Below are positions 9,375-20,600 of a DNA stretch of 23,681 nt, piece after piece (the first letter of the stretch is position 1; every line of letters starts with the position of its first letter). The notes beneath the pieces were generated by a model, which saw only the letters and a list, made by a program, of their open reading frames with translations, had not been told where the DNA came from and did not search any database. The DNA lies in the NCBI GenBank assembly GCA_036897625.1, contig JAYMTA010000849.1:1-23681 (forward strand). The letters are read 5' to 3'. The stretch comes from Pelargonium cotyledonis. Lineage: Eukaryota > Streptophyta > Magnoliopsida > Geraniales > Geraniaceae. Made by a program: the position numbers and the translations under genes.

Positions 9375-9880
9375 CTACCTCGGCTGTTGAATCGTCCGAG
9401 GACTAACCTTAGCACTCACGAACTTCGGAGCTTTCTCGACGAACCTCGGCGCCTCCGCCGAAGATCGGCTCTTGCGCCACTTCAATCCTCCCAACGATAT
9501 CAAATCTTCACAGTAATCTTTCTCCCGATGCTCCTCTTCCTCTGCACAACCATGAAAAGCTTCAATTTTTGCCAAAGAAAATTGAAAAAGAAAATGATGG
9601 TACAAGTTATTTACATTCAAAACTTACGTTTGCCAGAGTAGCTGTCGAAAAGAGCTTCAATATCTGTGTCTTCGAATTCGGGAAAGAAAGTATCTGCGAG
9701 CTCCGGGTCTTGGAAACGCTCCTGGAGCCAATAATCACGGAACCAAGGCGAGGAATGCACGAGAGACCACCACTGGTCTGAGTAGTCTTCCACCAAACGA
9801 AACGCAGTGGGTACAAAGATGGGAGCTTTGGGGTTCAAAGACGAAGACGGTAATGCTGAAAACGGCGACACAACCTCCAT
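9375..9880 (-). CDS. ERD15/CID-type PAM2 protein (poly(A)-binding-protein interactor)
   Basis: Exons 9880-9628 and 9541-9375 join to 139 residues. A PAM2 motif, [15 protein letters not shown] (residues 13-27), binds the MLLE domain of poly(A)-binding protein. It is followed by the family block [12 protein letters not shown] and [16 protein letters not shown], an acidic stretch (about 66-78), and the C-terminal QPR motif (RTIQQPR) that ends the protein. This arrangement is diagnostic of EARLY RESPONSIVE TO DEHYDRATION 15 and its CID relatives, small acidic regulators of ABA and stress responses. I chose the ATG at 9880 because family members start near the MEVV context and a TATA-like sequence overlaps the in-frame upstream ATG at 9952. 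Induction by drought or ABA is family knowledge and is not seen here. Confidence 0.88.
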
Positions 9881-9952
9881 TGCTGTGAACCAGTGAAGAA
9901 GAAGAGTAGCGACTGTGTTATCTTGGAAGTGGCTTCCGATCTGTTCTAACAA

Positions 9953-9962
9953 TTATATATAG
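9953..9962 (-). promoter_or_regulatory. Probable TATA box of the ERD15-like gene
   Basis: On the minus strand the sequence reads CTATATATAA about 75 bases before the ATG at 9880. Transcription from here would start downstream of the alternative ATG at 9952 and so excludes it. Confidence 0.5.
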
Positions 9963-10037
9963 AGATGAGAAAAGTTAGCGTCACTAGTAATCACTAGTCA
10001 CTACACCCACATTATCTATTATAGCTTTCCTTTTTTT

Positions 10038-10038
10038 G

Positions 10039-10069
<31 letters not shown>

Positions 10070-10072
10070 TTT
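10038..10072. repeat. (TA)n microsatellite followed by a T tract
   Basis: About eleven TA units (10039-10060) run into a stretch of about 12 T. It lies about 160 bases upstream of the ERD15-like ATG and may vary in length between individuals. Confidence 0.85.
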
Positions 10073-10329
10073 GGCTTATTTTTATTTAAAATGTAATTTT
10101 TTATTATTATTATTATATACAGATAGGTGTCAAAATCTTATGTTGCGACGGCCTAAGAAACTTTTTCAAAACATATATATATATAACTTTGAACAAAAAA
10201 AATAGTGCTCAGAAAAGAGATTTTGCCTCTTCACCCTAGCCTAGGGCTTTTGGCACAATAATGCACCAAAAGTGGATGTAATTTGTTATATCTAAGAGTT
10301 TCTAGGCCTCACTATATCTATATGTCTAT
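10073..10329. other. Intergenic sequence, nothing distinct
   Basis: AT-rich sequence with short ATT and TA runs. I see no gene or transposon end. Confidence 0.4.
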
Positions 10330-10345
10330 ATAAAGATTTAGTTTT

Positions 10346-10578
10346 TTTTTTATCAGTTTATACCATGAGATTCCTGAGCGGGCCAGCGAACTCGCGGTTG
10401 ACACTTTTAAGTTATTTTACCACAGTCAGACTAATCTTCACTCACCTCACTGTCAGTGCTCTAAACGAAATGGGGCTGACCCATGAGTTTTTTTCATTCG
10501 CAATAACTGTAGATTCAAACTCCAAACTTGTTGCTTAAGGGGCGTAGTGCTTAACTAACTACGCCAACCCACTGGGTT
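10346..10578 (-). mobile_element. tRNA-derived SINE, minus orientation, with target duplication
   Basis: Read on the minus strand, the element begins AACCCAGTGGG and carries an RNA polymerase III A-box-like TTGGCGTAGTTAG. A B-box-like AGTTTGAATCT follows about 45 bases later. It ends in an A tract that is a T run on the plus strand just after 10341. It is bounded by direct repeats ATAAAGATTTAGTTTT (10330-10345) and ATAAAAATTTAGTTTT (10579-10594), matching at 15 of 16 positions. A-tailed 3' end, internal promoter boxes and a long target duplication together define a SINE. It has no coding capacity. Confidence 0.72.
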
Positions 10579-10647
10579 ATAAAAATTTAGTTTTACTTGC
10601 AACAAACTTAAGTGACTTTCATGCAAAATTATTTTTAATTTTTAAAC

Positions 10648-10804
10648 TATTGGGTTCCTGGGAATACTCGCACTTTCGCGATACACTTAAAACAGGGTTA
10701 AGAATTTTCTCATAGGTGTATTGAGTGGGTATCGAACTCGAGAGTTCTTCCCACTCATACAGCTTCAGCGTACCAACTACCCCACACCTAATAAGTTGTA
10801 AAAC
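10648..10804 (-). mobile_element. Second SINE-like element of a different family
   Basis: On the minus strand, GGTGTGGGGTAGTTGGTACG resembles an A box, and GAGTTCGATACCC is a good B box about 45 bases on. The body ends in AGTATTCCCAGGAACCC. Candidate target repeats are 10636-10647 and 10805-10816 (11 of 12 if one substitution is allowed), but they are AT-rich and therefore weak. Its sequence differs from the SINE at 10346-10578, so it is another family inserted in the same direction nearby. Confidence 0.5.
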
Positions 10805-10816
10805 TAATTTTTTAAC

Positions 10817-11527
10817 CTTAAAAACAAAACACTTGTTATGAAATAAAAATGCAAATAAAACACGATATTTAAATTGAGATGGAATGAACAGTTGATAAAG
10901 TTCTTGTTACTTGATAATAAATATGAAAATCAATAGTTAGATTGTTTTTTTATTAAAATAAGATTTTGTATTGTCTCTAACAGATTGACTCAGTAGTCAA
11001 GAATCAAAATCACGAGTACGACACATTCTTCATTTATGTTGTCTATTCTCTCAGGATATTTAAGTTTAAAAATTGTTAGGTTACGTTGGATAGGGCAAAG
11101 AGGATGAGAACGTTGACGTGCCTCCATCAGTAATGAGATAAGGAAATGGATCCTTTTATTTATCTAAGTTGATGGATTTGGATACAGTGTACTGAGAGTG
11201 GGGGCAAAACAAAACCAGGTGCAAATGCAATGTCCCGACCCGACATCCAATTAATGAGTTGCACTTTTCAATTTTACCAACGAGAGATAATTGGCCCGTG
11301 TGTGTGGGGATACATGTGCGTTTTAATTACAAATTATAATTGATTTGACTGCAAAATTTTAGTGGTTCGCACGTTAATATGAAAATATAGTAGTTACAAA
11401 CATCAGTGGTGTCGTTACAAAAATTTATCGAACGTTTTCTTAATAAACCACTCACAAGCTGAATATATGTGGTTGCAAATATGTCAGATACAAGTTTTAA
11501 TTGGTTACAGTTTTTTTTTTGTTATCA
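10817..11527. other. Intergenic sequence, nothing distinct
   Basis: AT-rich DNA without a gene I can support. A short GC-richer patch near 11090-11240 has no recognisable similarity. Confidence 0.4.
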
Positions 11528-11667
11528 GCAACGGAACATCATACTCGAAGTAATAATGTTTCTAATTCTCTAAATGCAACGTCATCTTAAACATCACCCC
11601 ACAAATTTCACCTCATATCGTTGATAATAAGGCAACGAGACATCATACTCGAAATAACAATATTTCT
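11528..11667. repeat. Diverged direct repeat, 36-bp units 104 bp apart
   Basis: The units at 11528-11563 and 11632-11667 share the core ACATCATACTCGAA and match at 31 of 36 positions. They are the remains of a local or tandem duplication, or of a subrepeat within an unrecognised element. Confidence 0.7.
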
Positions 11668-12965
11668 CATTAGACGCAATACTCATGTGTCTCACATACA
11701 CTAACGACACATGAAACAAAAGTGATCAATAATAAATTAACAATAGTTAACTATATCGTCTCGATATTTGAAAAGTTTTTGTTGCTCAAGTTTCAGCTTT
11801 GTTCACTGTTTCCTGGTCAAGGGGTAACCTTTAGGTCCTTAGTTCCAATCAGTCTTTGCCAACGAAAATTTGCTTTATCATTCCATTTTTTTAATGTCAG
11901 CCCAACCCATATACAAGTAAAGCCCACCTCATTTTATTTTTCTATTTATTCATTTATTATTTAAATAAAATGTGTCCCCTCCTGATTAAATTTCTCCCTC
12001 CGCCACTGCTTATAGGTTTAATGTTTATTACTTGTTTGAAAATTTCAGTGTCCAAAAATTGAGAGAGATAAAAAAAAAAAAGAAAAAAAAAAAAGAGGTT
12101 ATATGAATTTTTGATGAAATAAATATTTAGATGATTATTTGATAAAATTAGTTTTAAGAAGTTTTCTGGGATCATAAATTGCTTGTAACAAATATTTTAA
12201 AAGTGAGTAATTACTTAAATAGACATGCAATGTGTACGAGTGAATTGATGTTCAAACTTTAAATTTTATATGACAATTGTTATTGTATAATTTGAAATAA
12301 TAAATTATTAGTAGTCTTTTTTTTTTTTTTTTGAAGCATCAAAACAGTTAGGCCCAACCTAAAACTGTTCGCGGTCTACATGCTTATAAGGTTAATTTAT
12401 AAATATCATAGCCGACTTACTTTATAAGAACCACCTATACATTAGTGATCAACCTGGTCAACTACTCACATATCCCTCAATTCTTCTACATTTTGAAAGT
12501 GGTAGACCTACTACTTTCCAGTAAACCAAAACACAATATTTTACACAAAATCATGTCATTAAACTTATCTTAAACAATACCTTACATATGTTAATTGAAC
12601 CAAAACTGAGATTTGGAGAGGAGTTGAGGTAAAGATATGATGTTTTGGAACAAAAATTACAGACAATTTTCTCTCTCTCCTCCTTTTGTTTAAGACGGAA
12701 GTTATAAATTATCACAAAAAGAGCTGCAAAAAGGGTCGGGAAAGAGATTGGACCCAAAAGCTCTGTTTTGATTTCTCAAATTCAACAAAAATTGAATTTT
12801 TTGTTGAAACCACATTTTTCTTATGTGACATGTCTGTAAGAATGGAAGATAAAATTTACAAGTGTAGCCGGACAAACCCATTTGTATGTCATACTCATCA
12901 TTTAGTTAAACGTGTGGAAACATAACAATATATTATATTCGATTTATTTTATTGAAATATCATAG
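11668..12965. other. Gene-free AT-rich stretch with possible transposon debris
   Basis: On the minus strand near 12012-11980, the sequence GCAGTGGCGGAGGGAGAAATT resembles the terminus seen on many plant DNA transposons, but I found no partner terminus. A purine-rich run lies at 12061-12097 and a 17-base T tract near 12318-12334. No reading frame here resembles a known protein. Confidence 0.4.
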
Positions 12966-12977
12966 CCTTGACAGCTT

Positions 12978-14473
12978 TTTTTTTTTTTTTTATCAGCAAT
13001 AAATTACCTTTTATTAATAGACCTGTAGGTCGACAATAAAAGTACATAAAGAGGGCGTGAAAGACACAACCCTAACAAAAACAAACCCTAACATAAACAA
13101 GAAACAGGGTCTACTGCCCAAGTTCGAAAATTAAAAGAGATAATAGACGAACTATCAATGCATGAAAAAAGAGTCAAAATGAAAGCTTGAATACGAATTA
13201 AAATGTCCCCAACAGCTGGGAATTTGTCCTCAAAAACTAGTCCATTGCGAGCCAGCCATATGAACCATAATGTGGATAAACATGTTGCTTCCCAAAGCTT
13301 CCTCCCAAAGCTATTACCAAGCGAGAGCACTGATGGCTATGAATCCATCAACATGGAGCAGTTTTTGGGCCAAACCGTGGCCACTCCCCACCAGTGGTAC
13401 ACAGCCGACCACACCCTCACCGTCCAAGTGCAAGACAGCAGCAGGTGAGTTGTTGTTTCTCTTTCCAAATCACAAAACCGACAATTGCAATTGAAGTTGC
13501 TGGGCAGAATTTTACGATAAGCCAAAAAATCATAACAGGGGACACAATCTAAAACAGCGAGCTAGGAGAAGCATTTCATCTTCGGGGATATAAAAGCACG
13601 CCAAATTGATTTATGACAAGCCAAGCGAAAGTGTGGAGCAGCTCGATAAAGAATGTTGAAAGCCTTGGATGATGAAAACTTACCCGATGAGCCATGCTTC
13701 CAAAGCAGCCTATCCGGTGCACCTGGAGCTAAATTTGCTCCACCAATATCCAAACACAGAGATTCGAGTAGCTCTTCTTCCCATGCGTGGAGCCGATGCC
13801 GGAAAATGGACCTCGCGACCGGTGACCGGAGGGCAGTTAAAAATGCAGCTACCGTGGCCATAGGAGCAGTGCACAAGGAGTATAAACGAGGGTATTTTGT
13901 ATTTAAAGGAGACTCATTAATCCAACTATCAACCCGAAAGCGGCATCGACATCCATCACCAATAATCCACCGTGCCGAGGAAGAACCGGCCAAATCAAGA
14001 AACCCGGGTAGGTGTCGAAGATCCAAAAGAGCTTTCATGACGGGAGAAGGATTTGAAGCGCAAAGTTCATCAGGAGACCAAGAAGAAGGTGCCCATCCAT
14101 ACTTTGCACATAAAATCGATTTCCATAACGAGTTAGGTTGAGTGGTAAAGCGCCACCACCACTTAGATATGAGGCTTAGATTCGCAAGACGAAGTTGCCG
14201 GATCCCTAGTCCCCCATGGATTTTTTTCTTAGTGACACGATCCCAACTTACCTTGCAAAAACCTCTCCTAGAAGAAGTACCAGCCCATAAGAAGTTTATT
14301 TCAATGGATTCAAGCTTTGATATGACACTTTTTGGCGCTTGAAAAAGCGACATGTGAAAGAGAGGAAGGGACGATAAAGCCGAGCGAATCAAGATGACCC
14401 GACACCCCAAAGAGAAGTATTTAGCTTGCCAAAGAGAAAGTGGCCTCCTATACTTTTTAATAACTCCGTCCAA
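12978..14473 (-). mobile_element. 5'-truncated L1-type LINE retrotransposon, dead
   Basis: Minus-strand reading encodes the C-terminal part of a plant LINE ORF2. It begins with the post-catalytic reverse-transcriptase region (LSLWQAKYFSLGCRVILIRS, then HGGLGIRQLRLANLSL) and continues into a zf-RVT domain (IWRAFISPKMKCF, then LERETTTHLLLSCTWTVRVWS). The frame is unbroken except for TAG at 13562-13564 and TAG at 13337-13339, and it ends at 13088-13090. The catalytic reverse-transcriptase core and endonuclease are missing. The 3' end is TTGCTGATA plus an A tract (T tract at 12978-12992). Flanking repeats CCTTGACAGCTT (12966-12977) and CCTTGGCAGCTT (14474-14485) match at 11 of 12 positions. This is typical of target-primed insertion with 5' truncation. 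The element cannot move by itself. Confidence 0.9.
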
Positions 14474-14485
14474 CCTTGGCAGCTT

Positions 14486-15100
14486 AGCTTAATCCAAGAA
14501 TTAAATAAAAATGGTTTAAACTATTTGTTCTCTACGTCTTTGTGCACCTGAGCCAACATTTTTGCTATGTACGAGAGAGGGCAACATTTTACTTTAGTGC
14601 AATGGGATAGATACAGTTTCAACTTGTAAAAAAAATTGATATTGGTCATATTGTACTAATTTGAAAACAGAATAGTCAAAATGAAATTGTTTCACTCAAA
14701 TTTTTTATCAAATAATTGAAAAATATTATCCTCGTATGATTGTTTCATGTCCTTACAAACTTTTAAACATTTATGTTTACCAATAGATCTTGATTTGAGC
14801 GAAAGAGACTTTAATTAATCTCGAGTATATGCGCTATTGTTAAACATTTACGTTTTCATGACTTTCGTTCTTTAATCAAACTTCACATCCCCAACGTCAT
14901 ATACTGCAAGTCTGAGATTAATTACTAGTTCTTGAGAAGACACCAAAGTTCGGTTGTCTCTGCCAGTACAATGGTTATTGGTGTCAAAATATGGATCAGT
15001 AGTGAATAAGCACTAATAAATGAACAAAAATACACGTATGGTGTACGGCTCTCTGTATCTGTATTCGTAATCGCCAGAGCAAAATAAATTATCGCTCTTA
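14486..15100. other. Upstream region of the arogenate dehydrogenase gene
   Basis: AT-rich sequence following the LINE. I recognise no gene or repeat. The proximal promoter of the plus-strand gene at 15180 should lie in its right-hand part. Confidence 0.4.
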
Positions 15101-15112
15101 ATGTCGCTGCGT

Positions 15113-15120
15113 TATTTATA
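15113..15120 (+). promoter_or_regulatory. Probable TATA box of the arogenate dehydrogenase gene
   Basis: TATTTATA lies about 60 bases before the ATG at 15180. This implies a 5' UTR of about 30 bases and leaves no room for a transit-peptide extension in the same exon. Confidence 0.5.
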
Positions 15121-15179
15121 GCCTCGACGAAAGAAAAATAACTCTCCTTCCATTAATCCATTCTCGTTTTCCTCGCACC

Positions 15180-17051
15180 ATGTCTGCTCCGTGTTCCTCG
15201 TTGCGACCACCGTCGAATCTCAAAATCGGCATAGTTGGTTTCGGCCCCTTCGGACAGTTCTTGGCCAAAACCATGATCAAACAAGGCCACAACTTGACTG
15301 CAACTTCTCGTACTGATTACTCCGACCTCTGCGACCATTTGGGCATCTCCTTTTTCAGGTAACTATAATTTAACACTCTACAAAATGCTTTGGACTCGCT
15401 TATATTACATCAATTCAGTATTGCAATTACATTGTGTCAGTGAAGTGAAGTCGTTTTTGGAATCCGGAAACGATGTGATAATCATATGCACATCAATACT
15501 ATCGTTACCAATGGTGCTCAAGTCGATGCCAATGGACTCGCTCCGTTCCCTCAAGCCGTCGACTCTGTTTGTTGATGTGCTCTCTGTCAAAGAGTACCCT
15601 AGAAATGTTCTGCTCCAAGTATGTGTATTGGCCTCTCATTTTTCTAAACTTGTAAAGACAATTTTTATTTTCATTTTTTATGAAGAACTCAACTTTGGGT
15701 TGTTTGATTAATTGGATTGTTGAGGTATTGCCGGAGGGAGTAGATGTGCTTTGCACTCACCCCATGTTCGGGCCGGAGAGTGGGAGAGATGGGTGGAGAG
15801 GATTGAGCTTTATGTACGAGAGAGTTCGGATACGAGACGAAGCCACTTGCTCAAGCTTCCTCCAAATCTTTGAAAAAGAGGTGATTTTCTCTATCTTCCG
15901 TTCAAAAACTTTCTAGTGTCAATCCTGAAACATAGTTGCTTCTATATGAATATGTTCATGAATCTAAAAGCATGGTACGAGAAGTAGCTTTAGTAACATG
16001 TCAATGTCAATGACTCCATTTAAGATAAAATGGCTAGCTTAGGAGCAGTCACCACCTAGCGGCCATGACACAGCTCTAAGGTCGCTGTTTTGCTAATTGA
16101 AGAGCCACCACCAAGGTAGATAAATCGTGTATTCCAGGCCAATCTGTGTGTCCTAATCACTATTTGGCTCTTTCCTTGCTAAATAGACCACCCAAGGAAC
16201 CTACATCAGACAACTTCAAAATTTTGTTTCACTTGAATGTTGTACATCACATTACGTGGCAAAACTAGCTACAACATAGTCTTGTTCTTATCTACCGTTC
16301 AACATACATCATTTTGAAGGCCATGACAGCATGAAATATTTAGTAGTTTTCTGATATATCTAGTCATTTGCCGTTTCTATGAATGCTTAGACCTAAGATC
16401 TCATGTTCACTAATTGTACTACGGACACAGGGTTGCAGAATGCTGGAAATGTCGTGCGAAGAACATGATAAGTTGGCAGCTAAGACCCAATTTCTTACTC
16501 ACACCATTGGCAGGTGAAACAATTCTGACCTGCAAAATTATCTCGGAACACTACATATAGAAATGCTAACGAGTTTTATATAGCTAAGACTTAACTTTCT
16601 TTCTCCCACAGGACCTTATCAGAAATGGAGATCAAATCTACACCTATAGACACAAAGGGCTTTGAGAAACTCATTCAACTGGTATGCTAAACTCTCAACA
16701 GCCTATATATGGTTTTTACACCTGTGATGCTCCATTTCCTAGTCTTCTCATGACACTTACATTTGCAGAAAGAGAGCGCAGATAAAGATAGCTATGATCT
16801 ATTTAGCGGGTTATTCATCCATAATAGATTTGCCAAACAAGAGGTATGGAACTGTTGCATCTTCATATATTCTAAAGATGAACCGTGATTTTGAATAAAT
16901 AACACTTGAAACTGAAGGTTGAATGAATTTGCAGCTAAATAACTTGGGACTTGCCTTTGAGAAAGTGAAACAGAAGCTACTTCAGAGGATGAACGAGGAG
17001 CAGGAACTGAACAAATCTAAACTCTCGAAGATGATGGGGAAAAGAAAGTAG
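15180..17051 (+). CDS. Arogenate dehydrogenase (TyrA family), no obvious transit peptide
   Basis: Exons 15180-15358, 15441-15618, 15725-15880, 16431-16513, 16612-16681, 16769-16843 and 16935-17051 join in frame to 285 residues. The enzyme makes tyrosine from arogenate by NADP+-dependent oxidative decarboxylation. An N-terminal Rossmann fold carries GFGPFG (residues 20-25), followed by ATSRTDYSDL. CTSILSLP is followed by THPMFGPESGRDGW, with the catalytic His at 131. Asp141 sits where legume prephenate dehydrogenases carry the Asn that switches substrate, so arogenate should be preferred. The helical part contains KTQFLTHTIGR and STPIDTKGFE. The start is only 13 residues before the first strand (KIGIV), so a plastid transit peptide is not apparent, unlike the canonical plastid enzyme. 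This resembles the non-canonical, cytosolic-type arogenate dehydrogenases described in some eudicots. Enzyme family secure; location inferred. Confidence 0.92.
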
Positions 17052-17698
17052 TGCTTGTTAGTTTACGGGTGTTTTTTCTTCTCGTTGTGCTCTTTGTACT
17101 TAAGGAAAAGAATCACATCCTCTATACCTAGTCTATGCCGTACTTAGTACCTTTAAAACATTTTTGCCACGAGAATATTAATGTTACCCGAGACAGGTTT
17201 GGATCCTGCAAAAGCTATAATTCATATAAAGATTTTCAAATTCTTCACAAATGCCCCATATCCTGTATAAATTTGAATAGTTAACTGTCTTTGGTACACA
17301 TGTGAGCTCTTACAATCATAACAATATTGGAACATATAAGTAGCCAGGGGTCATCGCAACACCTTTAAGTCAATAACAGTATACAGAAAGCGAAAATACG
17401 TCAACACTAATGGCTCAAAGTCAACACAAAAATTATGCAGTGTTAATGCATTGATGTTATTCTGATAATCTTCCAAGTTCCAATCATTTTTTTACCTATA
17501 GCTCACAACTCACAAAGGAATAGTTCGTGTCCTCTATGCATACGGCTAATTCTACCATGTAATCCTTGTATCACCAAAATTTGAAAGAACTATATTTAAA
17601 ATTTTATACAAATGTCATGGGGGAGCATAATAGAGGGTTTTGAATGGAAAACACCCTCTCTTTCCTCTCCCATCACCCAAGGAAGAACAATTTACAAA
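17052..17698. other. Intergenic sequence between convergent genes
   Basis: This stretch contains the 3' flanks of the arogenate dehydrogenase gene (plus) and the RETICULATA-related gene (minus). No other gene or repeat terminus is visible. Confidence 0.45.
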
Positions 17699-20600
17699 TC
17701 ATTGATTCATAATTTCATCAACACTTGCCTCTTCTGTCGTGTTGCATCCCAAAGCAGCAGGATTAGGAGAAACTGGAGTTTGGTAAGAGAGTTCTTCAAT
17801 CTCCGGCAGTTCACTCTTCCGAGTTTGGATCCCTGTATAGCGTGCAAGATCGATCCATTGCTGCATGATTCAAAGGAAAGGAAACATTTAAATCAACTAC
17901 ACTATTGCTGGTGGAGGTGATGATTACTGTTAAGCAGAAAGAAAAAAAAATATCAATGAAAAGTGTAATCAGCCTCAGGATATGTGAAAGGCAAATCTAA
18001 TGATAAATTCACACTTCACAAAGTTTTTCATATACCAGAGCTCTTAGTGGTTGTACCACTACATATGAAAGAACTCAGATAAATCATGCTACATGATTCT
18101 GAGACAAAAAAGTGAAGCAGGTTCGAATTTAAAAAATAAATTATAACTAATATATTCCATATGATCTTCCAAATGTACATACATAACTTAGTGGTGCAAA
18201 CAGAGGGTACAACTTAAAAAAACTTCTAACCTGAGTTCCCCAGTACGAATTGATCGTTCGAGCAACAAAGGATAACATATTTACAAGTAATGTCTGAGAA
18301 GAAAATAAATCAGCAATCCGATGCTCCACTACACCAGCAATAATCTGCAGCAAAACATATTTGATATATTATTAAAACCAAATATTTAGACTAGCTGATC
18401 GAACAAGTATCTAGCACTTCTCCACTAATTTCAAGCTTCACAATCGTTTTATGAATGTAAGAGGGGTGAAGCTATAACCATTAAAATAGGTTTTAGCATA
18501 AGCATTTAACACTATATAAAACAACCCAGCTGATAAATGGTGCAAATTACAAATATAATAAATGAACAAAAGAAAGCTATCCAACAAATTAGCAACGCTA
18601 TAAATAAATTGATAAGTTTAATTATTTAAGCTTATGTAACAGGTACTCTTCTAACCTGATAACGAAGATTTGCTGATGTTCCAAGAAAGGTCCCATAGAC
18701 GGCTGCTGATTTAAGTATTGGTGATCTTTTGCTTTGATCAGAAGCCGATGCTGGATTGAGGAATCTGCGGATTGCATACAAAACATTTGAGGAAGCCACA
18801 GCGCCAATACTGGAAATAAATCCAACACTAGCAAGTTTCAAGCCACCAACAAGCACTGATGCAACCCTATGACTAAGATCCCAGTCACTGCCAGCAAAAT
18901 TCTTTTGAAAAGCATTGTCTGGGATGGACCCAAGAAGACCTCTTAGAGCATCTATGCCATCAGGTGCATTTGTCTCATCAGCATATGAAAGGAATGACAA
19001 CGTTGGGGCAGGAAGCCAAACAGTAAAAAAATCGACAACTATTCCCCTAAGAGTATCTGTGATAACATAGTCCAGCTCTTCAAAAAAATTCTCTTTGCGC
19101 CTCTGATACTGTGCTAAGAGAGTAGTTGTTATTGATATAGATTCTTCAATAGCTAACCTATGCAAGAACTTGGGATCTGCCAACAATCTTTCCCTGAAAC
19201 CCTGCATCAAAAAGTATTAATGTCAACTTGAGCAAGATCTTTTAATACAATTACAATTTTTTGTTAGAACATAATGGAAGCATTCTTATGATTTATACCA
19301 AACAAGGAACTTGTTTTCAGTAACCAACATACCTGGAAACTATGAGTGAGCTCCGAAAGTAGGGGATATTGCTCAAGATCAAAAAAGTTTTGTAGTACCT
19401 CCGGTGAGACTAAACCAAGATCAAGTCCTTTTTGAAGGTCCTGAAGCATGTCATGGTATGTGTCTTCATCAGAAAATAAAAATGACATGCAAGATAACAA
19501 TATTCATAACTTGCAAACCAGCAAAATCACCCAATTTTACATGGTCTTTTCATTATAGGTGTCTGTTAAGGTACCCGTAGATCAATGTTGTCAAGTTCAA
19601 ATATTAAATAATAGGACTAATCCCAATTTGTCATCATATCATTAATTAAAAAACTAAGTAAAACTTTAACTAGTTCAATAACTGGAATTCCTTCATCAAC
19701 AATTCACCCATATCACATCTTGACATATTCATTGTACATTTTATCATAGCTAACTCTAACTATGCATTGAATTTTTAATCTATTGGACCATGCATGATCT
19801 TAAAGCACACTCTTAATTGTTCAAAAACGTGATTTTTTCTTTCTAAAATCATTGAAAATTAGGTCTTCTACAAGGATTTTTTTCCTTCCATTGTATGTCT
19901 TGACTTCATTAGAAAATTACAGCGAGGGCCCTTTTCATAATAAACAGGAATGATGAGAGAGCACCGTAATTGTAAGCTATCTTCTACAATAACCAAACCC
20001 AACAAGATATTCATTCACCGAAAAGAAATTGACCAAAAAATTATAATACCATGCTTTTTTCTAGGAAAAAAGAAAAGCTAACCTGGGGTAGGGCATCTCG
20101 CCTCATGCCAGCTGCATTCATTACTCGAGCAATCTCAGCACGATCAAAACAATTTCTACTGCAGGGTCTGGCAGCTGAATACCACAATAAATCAGCAACA
20201 GGAACTTCTCCCTCTCTCCGTATGTTCTGTCTCTCAGGGTCTAGTAATATAACAACTTGGTTCCTCTTTTGCATCTTCTTTGAAATTCTAGCTGGTACCC
20301 CAGTCCCTCTTGATCCATAAGTAACATGGTTTGCACCTGTAATCACTATGAGCATACCAGAGGATCCTTCATCCGTTGTTGCTTTTAAAAGAATTTGAGA
20401 CATAGTATAATCCTCAACTACTCTTGCTTGTGCAGAGAGATATGAGCTTGGTCCATAGGGGACAGATAGGTTAGAATAATTCATATCATTTGGTGATCTG
20501 CGCGATATAGAAGTGAATCCTGAGATAAAACCTGAACCAGCTGGCGGTGCATAAACTTTACGTTCCGCTTTTGAAAGACCACGGATACCTTCAGCTTGAA

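Noticed and set aside
9881..9952. 24-residue N-terminal extension of the ERD15-like protein from the ATG at 9952
   Set aside because: Relatives start near MEVV, and the TATA-like sequence overlaps this ATG.
10980..11035. tRNA-like A-box resemblance (TGACTCAGTAGTCAAGA)
   Set aside because: No convincing B box, tail or target duplication accompanies it.
11980..12012. Possible DNA transposon terminus containing GTGGCGGAGGGAG
   Set aside because: No matching inverted terminus or target duplication was found, so an element cannot be delimited.
12318..12390. T tract followed by a short hairpin (AACAGTTAGG against CCTAAAACTGTT), possible retroposon tail
   Set aside because: No coding remnant, promoter box or flanking duplication supports it.
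13653..14141. 162-codon plus-strand open frame
   Set aside because: It is antisense to the LINE ORF2 sequence, which has strong family similarity on the minus strand.
15101..15121. Seven-codon upstream frame (MSLRYL) before the arogenate dehydrogenase
   Set aside because: It overlaps the probable TATA box, so it is unlikely to be transcribed.
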